From: Halisarca cf. caerulea
Taxonomy: Eukaryota; Porifera; Demospongiae; Chondrillida; Halisarcidae
Assembly (NCBI GenBank): GCA_963170055.1
Contig: CAUJGJ010000397.1
Span: forward strand, 6,404,501 to 6,468,500
Length of the DNA stretch: 64,000 bases
Direction: 5' to 3'
Numbering within the stretch: the stretch's first letter is position 1; each line of letters begins with the position of its first letter. This document shows, one piece after another, positions 52,680-62,328 of this stretch. A program made the translations under genes and the position numbers. Under the pieces are notes generated by a model that saw nothing but the letters and a program-made list of their open reading frames with translations, ran no database searches and was not told the origin of the DNA.

Positions 52680-55362
52680 GTGACCAGTGCAGCAAAAACA
52701 GTGTTATAGGGTCCAACACAGCAAAATGATTTTTCTGCCCAAATACAATGGTCTACATGCCTCAAATACTTTTGTGAAGTTTGAGGCATCAATGACCTTC
52801 GGTTATGGAGAAAACCCCATAGCAACGTTAATTACTATAAAATGCGTGGGCGTGTCACATGAACATTCCTCTGCATTTTTTTCATTTAGTACACCATATC
52901 ATTGTAAAAATACTGTATACAAGTGAGTAACAAAACAATAGCTGTTTGGAATGGAAGTACTACTTAGTGCTAGCTTTTGACTGCTTTCTAGGTGGACCAA
53001 ATGACTTCTTTTGCCGCTTCCTTTGAATCAAGTTAGGAGTGGAATCGAAACCGAGATCTTGTTGTCTTGTCTGGTTTGAAAAAGCAGTTGAAGTAGATCG
53101 AGCAGATTTGGATCCTTCAGATGATTTAGGGACAGTTGGCTTGGGACAGGTGATGTCCTTTGCTAAGTTTGAGTGGCAAAATGCACGGATCTGCTCATAC
53201 AAATACCACTGCCTTTGTGCGTCTAAACCTTTGGGTATTACAATTTGAGGAAGATCATTCATAATATTGGTTACTGGAGACTTCAATAGTGTAATGTGCA
53301 CTTCTGGTGAATCTGCAAATTCTTTGCATACTATAATACCTGGATTCTCTTTTGTTATCATAAAGTGATGGTACTTGGTAATATTTGGAATTGTGCGAAA
53401 GTACTGGTTGAGCAGTGAAGACCAATCATACCACTCACAATTACGCTTTCCGAATTGATCTACTGTTGGCATTGGAATGTTCTTCCCAGCTACTGATGAC
53501 TCCTTCATCACACGTACGATGTCATGCATTGTATCCACAGTGGCTCGGCGAAACTGGCGCTTGAACAAACCAAAGAAACGGTCAGGAGCAAATTTTGTAT
53601 GACCGGCTAACATGAATGAGAGCTGAATTGTGTCATTTCGCTTCGTCAAAATTCTCCAGGCAATATATTGCATAAATGTGTTATTCTTATTCTGTCCAAC
53701 GCAGTTGTCCGCATGCAGCATCAAGTTCTTTTCGTGCTTGCCATGCTTTTCGAGATAATCATGTACTAGACTGACTATGGTGTTTGCTCCCTTTCCGACA
53801 GAATCAGATTCATCAATCAAATAGTTCACTTGAGATGATGAAGCCTCACAGCACACTCCAAAAATGCCACACTTTCTCGGTGTTCGAAAGAAAAGTTGGC
53901 CGGGCTGTTGAGGACTGTAAGGATAATGTATCTGCTGTGCAAAATCAAAGCTGTAATGCATGTGTGTAGGTGTTGAATTTGACTGAGCTGAATCAAGCGC
54001 TTTCCTAGCAAGCTCACACTGATCATTGTAGTGGTGCCTCTGTAGCCTAGCTGTGGCAAGGTGTTTCTGGGCATCTTGCAGCCTTTGTGACTTGATGTCT
54101 TCTGAAAGATTGGCTGAGCGCATCACAAGCGACGCATTTTGTTGACAATCAAAACAAAGATCTGTTGCGGGCTTCATGACAGATACATAGGGGCATACGT
54201 TATTCCAGATGCGTTGAAATGTCCATCTTGACATTTTACCCTCTGTGAAGTTTTCCTTTTCGCAAGTGGCAATGTAGTGGTTGTACACAAATACCTTTGT
54301 CATATCGCTTGGCAAGAGCATTACACGGTAATCTTTATACGATGGTAAACGACCTGGAAGAGGTAATGCATGGTTGTCGGCAAACAATTCGATGAATTCC
54401 TTCACACGTGTCGTAACTTCAAAGCTTGTCTGGTTGTGAGGCCTTCTTTGTGCATTCTTGTGAACTCTGTTTGAAATCCCCTCACTCGCATAATGCTTGA
54501 TGAGATTTTCAAGCCTGGAATGACCCACTCCATGCAAGAACATGAACATTGTTCTGCATATACGCTGCCCACCGTATGAATAAAAGATAGATGTCCTCTT
54601 AGGAATAGAGTTTGTTGCAGTTGTATCTGTGGCAAATAGATGAGGACTAGCTCTACCAGCTTGTATGTTTCCCAAAATCACCAGGTCAAGTTCATCCCTT
54701 GATAGCTCTAGATTTTGCCGGTGTACTAATCACACTTTTACGATCAAACTGAGTCCAGCAAGCGCACTTGCTAGGACCTAAAGTGCAACATACACTTTCA
54801 TACAATTGGTCAATCGCTTTTGCCTCCTTTTCATCCTCTACACTGACATCCATGTAAAACTCATGCTCACCACTGCTTTCCCCAGTTGATTTATCCTCGT
54901 CACACTCACGATCTGAATCTGCATCAGTGGGCAATTCACTACCCCCAAATTCAAGGTTTAACAATTCGAACTCCGCGTTTGCTTCATCTGTCATCCCTGA
55001 AATTGGCTCAAAATCCATTTCAAACTTTAGGTGGAGCTTCAAACAGAGGCTACACAAGAAAGGAACAGGACTTGCCTAAAAAAACAAACGCGAGGTAGCG
55101 GCTACATGACAAAATGTTGTTCAAATTCAGCTGGCCGTAACTCTCTCATACTTCGTCCTATGAACACGTGGTTTGTTGCATCAGAAAGTTCACGACCTCT
55201 GCTTCCTGTTTGTGCAATTACTTGTACTCTGGACCCCACACAGACCCCGGTTGCTAGGTAGTAAAGTTCATGACCTAAATAATGTCACGTGTCAGTCTAA
55301 AAGTGCGGTTTTCTCAAAATTTGGATATGACGCTATAGCACCGTTTTTGCTGCACGGGTCAC
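52680..55362 (-). mobile_element. 2.7-kb transposon with ~34-bp TIRs encoding a DUF7869-like protein
   Basis: The ends GTGACCAGTGCAGCAAAAAC and GTGACCCGTGCAGCAAAAAC (inverted) extend about 34 bases with five mismatches (..GTGTTATAGGGTC / ..GTGCTATAGCGTC). It lies in a (TA)n tract, so the duplication length cannot be read. It contains one transposase-like gene and little else. Confidence 0.85.
52960..55057 (-). CDS. DUF7869-like presumptive transposase with one frameshift
   Basis: The upstream part (55057-54720) carries an acidic N-terminus (TDADSDRECDEDKSTGES) and CACWTQFDRKS. The main frame, open from about 54720 to 52960, includes ELSRDELDLVILGNIQAG, then GVGHSRLENLIKHY and PATDLCFDCQQN. 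Candidate RNase-H-like acidic motifs follow: MHYSFDFAQQIHYPY, LMLHADNCVGQNKNNTFMQY and LAGHTKFAPDRFFGLFKRQF. The tail is lysine-rich (KRQKKSFGPPRKQSK). A single-base frame change near 54710 separates the two parts, which is either an error, a mutation or a missed short intron. Gene and TIRs match in extent, so this is probably the mobilising protein. DUF7869 is assigned from memory. Confidence 0.7.
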
Positions 55363-55853
55363 ATATATATATATATATATATATCGGACGAGCGTTACAC
55401 ACCGTAAGTCCAAATGAAAACAATATAGGGGCTGCCTGTGGCAGCCCCTAAAAACCAGAATTTAGTTCGGTATCAGATTCAGATGAAATCAACAGTTTGA
55501 CATCAGAACATACTATATGTACCTTAAAAGGTATCAACCCAGATGTGCCTAACCACAGTCCCGTATTTCACTACAAATGGCTGAAGCTGCGATCAAACGT
55601 TTATAAGTGTGGATCTTTCATTTTACTCAAAAGAGATAACTTTTCACCTACATTTGGCAAGATCATTGACGTGTTAAAAGTAGATCGCTTCCTGTGGCTT
55701 CTGTAGCCATTATAATTCTTTTGTTGTTACTTCACAGAGCGACTCCCAGTTTGTTGATGTACATGATTTAGATGACCACCATAGCTTATTGGCTCGTCGC
55801 TGTTATAATTTAGCTGACAACCGTTTATATATCACTATGCCATATGTGTTTTA

Positions 55854-56049
55854 ATTCCTTGTGACAGCATGTTTACTGTACACGTAATTTTTTTGTCGCA
55901 AGTCCTGTGGAATTTGCGTTAGGATTGTGTACTTTTGTTTTGCCAGCATAATTTGTAAATGATCAAATTATTTTAATTTGCTAATTATATTCATTTTGGT
56001 GACTGTGCTGTATTGATTCTGAATACAATGTAGCACATTAAGAATATAG

Positions 56050-56083
<34 letters not shown>

Positions 56084-56161
56084 AATGTATCTATATATAA
56101 TATATATTGTATATATAATATATATTATATATATAATGTATCCAGTATGTGTGTGTGTGCA

Positions 56162-56194
<33 letters not shown>

Positions 56195-56372
56195 TCTGAA
56201 TTATAGTTGAAATAACTGCATGTCAGTCATATGCATGCATTTTATTTAGTTGTATGTACCACCCGAAGTCAATTTAACTTTATAAGTGTCATATTTACCA
56301 AATTATATTTCAATATAACTTAGCATTATGTTTAAAATAACTTGTGTACTGTTATTTTTATTTTTATATTTT
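55854..56372. repeat. CACTA-like element 3' flank with TA and TG microsatellites
   Basis: (TA)n-rich DNA at 56050-56135 and a (TG)n run at 56148-56194. No gene. It precedes a HINE-A copy that lacks its terminal hairpin. Confidence 0.7.
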
Positions 56373-56667
56373 TATTGTTTTCATTTGGACTTCCGGTGTG
56401 TAACGCTCGTCCGATATATATGCATGTGGAACATGTCCATAAACCTACGATTTTCAGTGCAGGCGCCTGGTACAAAGAATTTCACAACTTTAGCTGGCTT
56501 CGCGACTCGATGTCATGTGACTAGTCCGTGACCATCTGAAAAAAGTTGAACGACGTCACAAATATGGATCAAAATACGAAACCAAGCTGATCACGTGGAG
56601 CACGTTGGTGAATCTTGAGTGATTTGGTGGTTTTAAGAAAAACCGTTTTGGGAGGATTACCGGCCGA

Positions 56668-57103
56668 CTACTCAGCTTCTTTTACTTCTTCTTTCTCCTC
56701 TTCTTTGCCTTCCCTAGGCGGCCAGTGGATGAATTTACAGTTTTCTTTCTTACAGTCCGGCCACCCGTAACACAAGCCACGGACTCCTCTGTGGTTCTTT
56801 AGGACCTCCTTCGGAACATGCACGTAGGGGCAGAGATTCTTCCTAGCATTCCGGCACCTGTTCTGCCAGTAGCATAGCCTCTTACCCATCTTCTTTGGCG
56901 AGTCTACAGAGAAGAATCAATTATCATTTGGAATTTCAGCCGTCATTTGTTAGAGCAACCTTACCTGTGCCGTTCTCTTCTCGGGGCCTTTTCAAGGGGG
57001 CAGAGGAGGAAGACGACGAAGATCTTGAGGAGCCGGATGACGATGGAAACTTTGGAGCATCCGTGAAATACATGTTCACGCTTCCGTAGAAGTTGAATGA
57101 CAT
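56668..57103 (-). CDS. Small CCCH-type zinc-finger protein, two exons
   Basis: Exon 1 57103-56965 starts MSFNFYGSVNMYFTD and has a serine-rich stretch then LKRPREENG. The donor is GTAAGG and the acceptor TGTAG. Exon 2 56903-56668 encodes SPKKMGKRLCYWQNRCRNAR. The spliced product is about 124 residues. Two finger-like motifs are visible: CYWQNRCRNARKNLCPYVH and CYGWPDCKKENCKFIH, both of C-x5-6-C-x4-7-C-x3-H form, typical of RNA- or nucleic-acid-binding CCCH fingers. The tail is glutamate/lysine-rich. It lies inside the 6.6-kb element, downstream of the large gene and on the same strand. It could be a second element gene or a captured host gene; I cannot decide. Confidence 0.65.
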
Positions 57104-57257
57104 CTTGTCTCTGGTCCAGGTAAGGATGATTACATTGGCTATGTTTGCTAATTAAATACTCACCAGGTCTAGGTGTGGAATGTGCTTCTAGCAATCTCAT
57201 TGGCTACTTAACTTGCAATTTCATTGGTTAAATATTTTATCCTGGTGGATACTTGAC

Positions 57258-58000
57258 TTATCCTGCTGGATCCTTGAGTTGTACATGTAGTTGGATCCTT
57301 GAGTTGTGCTTGTAGTTGAATCCTTGAGTTTTGGATGTAGTTGGATCCTTGAGTTGTGGGTGTAGTTGGATCCTTGAGTTGTGCATGTTGTTGGATCCTT
57401 GAGTTGTGCATGTAGTTGGATCCTTGAGTTGTGGATGTAGTTGGATCCTTGTCAATGAGTTGTGGGTGTAGTTGGATCCTTGAGTTGTGCATGTTGTTGG
57501 ATCCTTGTCAATGAATTGTGGGTGTAGTTGGATCCTTGAGTTGTGCATGTAGTTGGATCCTTGAGTTGTGGATGTAGTTGGATCCTAGTTGAGTTGTGGA
57601 TGTAGTTGGATCCTTGAGTTGTGCATGTAGTTGGATCCTTGTCAATGAGTTGTGGATGTAGTTGGATCCTAGTTGAGTTGTGCATGTAGTTGGATCCTTG
57701 AGTTGTGGATGTAGTTGGATCCTTGTCAATGAGTTGTGGATGTAGTTGGATCCTAGTTGAGTTGTGGATGTAGTTAGATCCTTGTCAATGAGTTGTGGAT
57801 GTAGTTGGATCCTAGTTGAGTTGTGGATGTAGTTGGATCCTTGTCAATGAGTTGTGGATGTAGTTGGATCCTTGAGTTGTGCATGTAGTTGGATCCTTGA
57901 GTTGTACATGTAGTTGGATCCTTGAGTTGTGCATGTAGTTGGATCCTTGTCAATGAGTTGTGGATGTAGTTGGATCCTTGAGTTGTGGATGTAGTTGGAG
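57258..58000 (-). repeat. Minisatellite of ~25-bp units (TAGTTGGATCCTTGAGTTG type)
   Basis: About thirty units built on TTGGATCCTTGAGTTGTGCA. Longer variants insert TCAATGAGTTG or replace CTTGAG by CTAGTTGAG. The variants alternate in a higher-order pattern. Threonine/glutamine-rich frames through it are by-products. It sits between the CCCH gene and the 1197-aa gene. Confidence 0.9.
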
Positions 58001-58734
58001 TTAGATACATATGGGCCACTACATGTAAATTCATTGTTGCTCTTTTTCCTCTTTTACAGGACTATATATTGTACTTGTCAAGTGCTATTTTATATGCAGC
58101 TTGTTTTTATATCATACTATACATTTTTATATCATATATACTATACATTATATTCATTTATAATTATTATATACTCGTGCTCTTACTGTAAATTTGTACA
58201 GTCATGCACATTTTTACTGTCACTGTTGTAGTTGTACTTATTTGTGTATAATTTATACATCATTTGTACTTGCATCATATATTTTGTGAATTGTTATAAT
58301 ATGAATAATAATAATATAATACAATACATAGATCAATACTAAATCAAATGAAAATGGACTATAAGTACAGAAGTATACGAAAATGAAGAGGAAAATTATG
58401 AGTTTGAAGCAGTGTTAATTTTGGCAGCGGATGAGATATTGGATGTGACATCAGTACTATAGTGTTGCTGCTGCAAGTATCCTGTATGGATGGATGGAAA
58501 AACAATATTGTCATGATCACACCAGCATATAACTATAATCAAAATCGAAGTTATGCAAGAACAACACCCATCTCCGTACCAGCTTCTAACTGGTTCCAGG
58601 GCACAGGACGAGGACCTGTGGGTGTGGCGTGCCCCAAAAATTGTACTATGTGCCAACAGTAGCACTCTGTACGTGGTTGTACTATGTGCCAACAGTAGCA
58701 CTCTGTACATACGTACATGGATAGCATTGAGAAT
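58001..58734. other. Non-coding 3' region of the 1197-aa gene
   Basis: AT-rich. A direct repeat of TTGTACTATGTGCCAACAGT near 58642 and 58678 is visible. No gene recognised. Confidence 0.5.
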
Positions 58735-61700
58735 TCAATGCAAACTACAGATTAGCTTCAAGCACAACTTCAAGTCGTGCTGTACTGACCTATCAGGCTC
58801 TGTTACACTTACTAGAAGTTCTTCTAGTTTAGCCTTACGTGCACACACCAACTTGCGAAAGTACTTTGCAAGCATCTTGTGTTTGTGTAGTTGGGATGGC
58901 AGTTTTACTGATTTGCCTTTGACAGAAGTCCTGATCTTGTCAAATTCTACAAGCTTGGCTGAATGGCCCAACACCTTAGCCACTGCCTTACACACAGACG
59001 ATGTGTACTCACTTGGAGTATCTTGTGCATTGTTGCTCACTTGCATATCAACAAAGCCACCATCCCCATCGTACACGTCCTTTGTGGCTGTTTCAGATGG
59101 TAGTCCCACATCATCATCACACTCCGCATTTAGCGGCAATGGGGACACCTGTACATCTGGAGGATCACTCACAACACCTTGAGTAGGAGTAGACACAAGT
59201 GGAGGAACCAGACGTGCTCCAGAAGGAATGGATGTGTTGAAAGAAACATCCATTTCTTCGGGAGGAGGTGCTACAGGTTCAACTGAGACCAAATCCCCAC
59301 TCTCATTGTAAAGCCTAATGGACTCAATAGGCATGTTTACACCAAGGGAAATGCAATCATCCCAGCACTTGGTGCTTCTCAATGAGACATCATGCAAATG
59401 AGATGAGGTCCCATGTAGTACATATGGCCCATCAGGATGACTGTCAACATGAGACTCACCATCATGGAAGTGTACATCACCTGACTCGGATGTAGTCCAC
59501 CATTCTCCTTTCCCATGAATGAGGAAGTGAGCAACTCTCTTGAGGTGAGCTTGCCAAGCAAAGGGCCTTGCCTTGATCCACTCTGGCTTGAACACAGAAC
59601 CAGCATACTTTGGCAGGCCGGCTGCTCGTGAACCAATTCTCGAATTTTGTTCACGGATGGAGTTGATGGGGCCCACTTTGGATTCCCTTTTGACCTGGAG
59701 CCTCTTTAGAACACCTGGCAACATGTTCTGTGGCTTCCTGTCGGTGCACTTTGCAGCATTAGCTGCAGACTTGAACAGTCGCTCCTCATTCTCTGCATTG
59801 ACAGAACGACTACACACAACTTCATGCTGCTGTGGACCATGAAACAGCAAAGCATGAAAATACTGTGTAGTCATGGCTGTACCAAACAACTCCAAATGGA
59901 GTTCGTGGGCAATAAATGCACAGTTGTAGAACTGCAAACACTGCTTAGGGGACCGCCTTGCATCAAGACTGTACAAAACCTTACTGATTTGCACCAAACA
60001 CATTACATATTTTCTCACAGCACTGGTGGTTGCTGTCTCGGGACTACTAGTGACCAAGTAGGCCACCTCAATGAGAGCCTCTCTCAAGTCTGACCCATAC
60101 AAATTGGCCCTCTTCCACACAGACTCAAGGTATGAGGATACACCCCTCTTCAAAGTACCTTCTGGAATAACAGAAGGTAACTTTCTGAGTATGCTACCCA
60201 AATACCCTTTGAGGTCATGCAATGGCTCAAAAGGGAGGACCTCATAGTGTTGCAGATTAAGATCTGCCAAAGAGCTCTCAGGAGAGAACATCAACAGGGA
60301 TGGTACTCTCTGTACACCACATAGAATACCTTTTAGACTGTCCGTCCTCCCTTTACGAGTGGTTGGATAGTCCTTGATACCCCTTGCCTCCAGTTCTCGT
60401 CTCAGATCATCTTTGCTGAGATCATCATAAAACCGCAAGAGTCCTGGTTTCCTCCCAAACAAGCCATGCAATGCTACTTCTTGGTTCTGCTTCAAAGAAC
60501 GTTGCTTGCATGAGGTAGCATGTGCAAAATCTGAAAAACGGGAAGAAGAGCAGACACAACCCACACAAGGAAAGCTACCTCCACATGATATGCCAGCTTC
60601 AAACTCAGCAGCTTGCTTGTCACCCTTGAAATACTTCAGGGTATCAGCAATTTGTATCCCTCCTGATGTATACAAAGGTTCATTAAGGCCTTCCAGCTCT
60701 GCAAGCCTCTCTGGAATCAAGCAGGCTTGGTCCGCTAAGGAAGAGCTGCCATGTGCGATGAAGTGGATCTCCCCTTCTTCCACAAATTCCTGCACACCTG
60801 GAGACTCAGACTCAGACAAAAACAGCACAGGGTTATACACAACCCCCACCATTACAGCAATGATCCCATGTGAAGCCAAACTGGAATGATCATGCCATAT
60901 CCACAGAGAGCGGTTTGATTCATACTCAGCTAGCAGCTGTCGGAGCTCTTCTGTGGATTTGGTACTCACATCAATGCATTTCATTGCTTTTAGAATGTCA
61001 GCCAGGCCATCACGACTCATGGTTTCAATCTTTTCTTTATTATGCAAACGCATGAACTTTTCATGACGTTTCAGTAAGCGTTGACGAATATCAACCAAAA
61101 TGAATTTGCGGCTATGGGCCTCGGTGGTTGTCACTCTTCCCTTGACCCTTTTTTCAATGGTCACTGGTACACATGGTATACCAGTCTGCAGCTCCCCACT
61201 CTCAACCAAGGAGGCATCTAATTCCCCAAGTACCTTCTTGCTAGGAGGGGCAGGCATAGAACACTGGGTCCCTGCAAACTTACGTTTAGTCGATTTTGGC
61301 TTCGATTGAACATGACAATTTGGTATTGCAGGATTTACTTGAAGGGCCAGAAGTTTTACCTTATGACCTCTGTCAGTACCTTTGATACCAAATTCATCAG
61401 CTACTCGAGTGGCAACAAATGGACAAGAGCTATCCCAACTTTTGAGCCTAGCTACAAGTTCATCATACCTACTACACTCGCTCGGCTTCACGGCAAACCT
61501 AGTCTTAAGAGAATCTGCCGGCTTGGGTGGATTGAAATACTGAACCTTCCTAATCTTGTCCATTTTGTTGAGGCTCACATCATGTGTATAAGCTGCCACC
61601 AATGAACTTTTTAGAATGGAGGCCTCACACTGTTTCACACTTTCATGCAGAACTGATTGTTCAGTCGATTTCAGTTCTGCATCAGTATCCCTGAGGCCAA

Positions 61701-62328
61701 GCCTTTGAGGATACTTGTTTGCCAGATCTGCAAAAGGCTGCCCTGTCTTCTGTTCACAAAGATTATTGAAGGCCTTATAGTCATTTTCAATAAACGATTT
61801 TGCAGAAACTTTTTCAGGCAGAAAAAAAGTCGGCTTCAATGGAAAAGATTTCTGCTCACGCAGAAAGTTTTGGGCACAAGCTTCACAGTTAGACAGGGAA
61901 TGGGCAGCCTTTTCAGCTGACGTTAGCTTATCCCAATTGCTAGAGGAAAAAGTGGCCAAATACTTCTCACGTAAACCAGCCTCAGTCGTTGGGAAAAATT
62001 TCTGCCAAAACGACTTTATCACAACTCCCACATGACGTTCAAACAGCGAACCTCGGAGGTTGCCTGGTTCAAAATAATTGTTTCCAACAACGAACCTAGG
62101 GCCCGAAAATCGCTGTTTGAACATTTCAGTGAAACTCAAAACAGGCTTACTGGATTTCTTGGTCGCTGAAGCATCTTCCACTTTTCCAGCAGAATTGTGG
62201 CCCTCTGTGATCTTCGTGCAGTGCTCGTAGACTAGGGTGCGGCAAAAACCACAGTTGAAGATATTTCCAACTTTATCAGTGAACGGCATTGCAAGCAAAA
62301 CAACAATCACACTTGGGTGGAAGGGCAA
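58735..62328 (-). CDS. 1197-aa presumptive DDE transposase with SAP-like segment, intact
   Basis: An uninterrupted frame from MPFHPSVIVV to the stop. Visible parts are an N-terminal CGFCRTLVYEHC zinc-like pair, SNCEACAQNFLREQ (about 165), then WIWHDHSSLASHGIIAVMV (about 480, first acidic candidate). GGSFPCVGCVCSSSRFSD is a zinc-ribbon-like CxxC. DDLRRELEARGIKDYPTTRK resembles a SAP motif (~650). LPFEPLHDLKGYLGS is the second acidic candidate, and SRSVNAENEERLFKSAANA the third (~860). The C-terminus is acidic then basic. The protein spans most of a TIR-bounded element with active-looking relatives, so a transposase role is the simplest reading. Similar proteins are common in cnidarian and sponge genomes as I recall, without an established name. 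Confidence 0.7.
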   Translation of the reverse strand: MPFHPSVIVVLLAMPFTDKVGNIFNCGFCRTLVYEHCTKITEGHNSAGKVEDASATKKSSKPVLSFTEMFKQRFSGPRFVVGNNYFEPGNLRGSLFERHVGVVIKSFWQKFFPTTEAGLREKYLATFSSSNWDKLTSAEKAAHSLSNCEACAQNFLREQKSFPLKPTFFLPEKVSAKSFIENDYKAFNNLCEQKTGQPFADLANKYPQRLGLRDTDAELKSTEQSVLHESVKQCEASILKSSLVAAYTHDVSLNKMDKIRKVQYFNPPKPADSLKTRFAVKPSECSRYDELVARLKSWDSSCPFVATRVADEFGIKGTDRGHKVKLLALQVNPAIPNCHVQSKPKSTKRKFAGTQCSMPAPPSKKVLGELDASLVESGELQTGIPCVPVTIEKRVKGRVTTTEAHSRKFILVDIRQRLLKRHEKFMRLHNKEKIETMSRDGLADILKAMKCIDVSTKSTEELRQLLAEYESNRSLWIWHDHSSLASHGIIAVMVGVVYNPVLFLSESESPGVQEFVEEGEIHFIAHGSSSLADQACLIPERLAELEGLNEPLYTSGGIQIADTLKYFKGDKQAAEFEAGISCGGSFPCVGCVCSSSRFSDFAHATSCKQRSLKQNQEVALHGLFGRKPGLLRFYDDLSKDDLRRELEARGIKDYPTTRKGRTDSLKGILCGVQRVPSLLMFSPESSLADLNLQHYEVLPFEPLHDLKGYLGSILRKLPSVIPEGTLKRGVSSYLESVWKRANLYGSDLREALIEVAYLVTSSPETATTSAVRKYVMCLVQISKVLYSLDARRSPKQCLQFYNCAFIAHELHLELFGTAMTTQYFHALLFHGPQQHEVVCSRSVNAENEERLFKSAANAAKCTDRKPQNMLPGVLKRLQVKRESKVGPINSIREQNSRIGSRAAGLPKYAGSVFKPEWIKARPFAWQAHLKRVAHFLIHGKGEWWTTSESGDVHFHDGESHVDSHPDGPYVLHGTSSHLHDVSLRSTKCWDDCISLGVNMPIESIRLYNESGDLVSVEPVAPPPEEMDVSFNTSIPSGARLVPPLVSTPTQGVVSDPPDVQVSPLPLNAECDDDVGLPSETATKDVYDGDGGFVDMQVSNNAQDTPSEYTSSVCKAVAKVLGHSAKLVEFDKIRTSVKGKSVKLPSQLHKHKMLAKYFRKLVCARKAKLEELLVSVTEPDRSVQHDLKLCLKLICSLH

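Larger units (their letters stand above)
52398..55454 (+). mobile_element. HINE-A copy 4, split by the DUF7869 transposon
   Basis: The left part is 52398-52679 and the right part 55363-55454 (ATCGGACGAGCG.. GGCAGCCCCTAAAAA). The host transposase reads FLKE before and PEFSSVSDSDE after it in the same frame. Confidence 0.85.
47256..55853 (+). pseudogene. C2H2 zinc-finger / TNP2-like transposase gene, split by insertions
   Basis: Exon 1 (47256-47920) encodes two C2H2-like fingers: CPICSLLLPDIQHCLSHLRLVH and CFITADCTQTFRTF..HVYRKH. After a long intron, the main exon (49391 on) reads NEPREVPFATIH-type core sequence. Three acidic motifs follow: ADTAAAHKVGGFKGSVSFA (about 49945), LPHDVMHDVFEGVFHYELK (50560) and MHYMVHYPSQIERYGPL..MRHEAKLSFIKR (52190-52290). 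The frame is resumed after inserts at 50062-50412, 50641-51837 and 52398-55454. The last exon 55738-55853 ends LYITMPYVF. A frame change near 49938 and the inserts disable it. Motif order matches CACTA-type DDE transposases; this is inference from memory. Confidence 0.65.

Noticed and set aside
57258..58034. Possible CRISPR-like array or Thr/Gln-rich proteins
   Set aside because: Units are contiguous variants of one ~25-bp sequence with no unique spacers, in a eukaryotic transposon. Frames are by-products of the tandem repeat.
58735..62328. RAG1-like or KDZ transposase
   Set aside because: Some motif spacing is suggestive, but I could not match a RAG1 core or CxC-type KDZ zinc clusters. The 2-bp duplication does not fit the 5-bp or 8-bp duplications of those groups.
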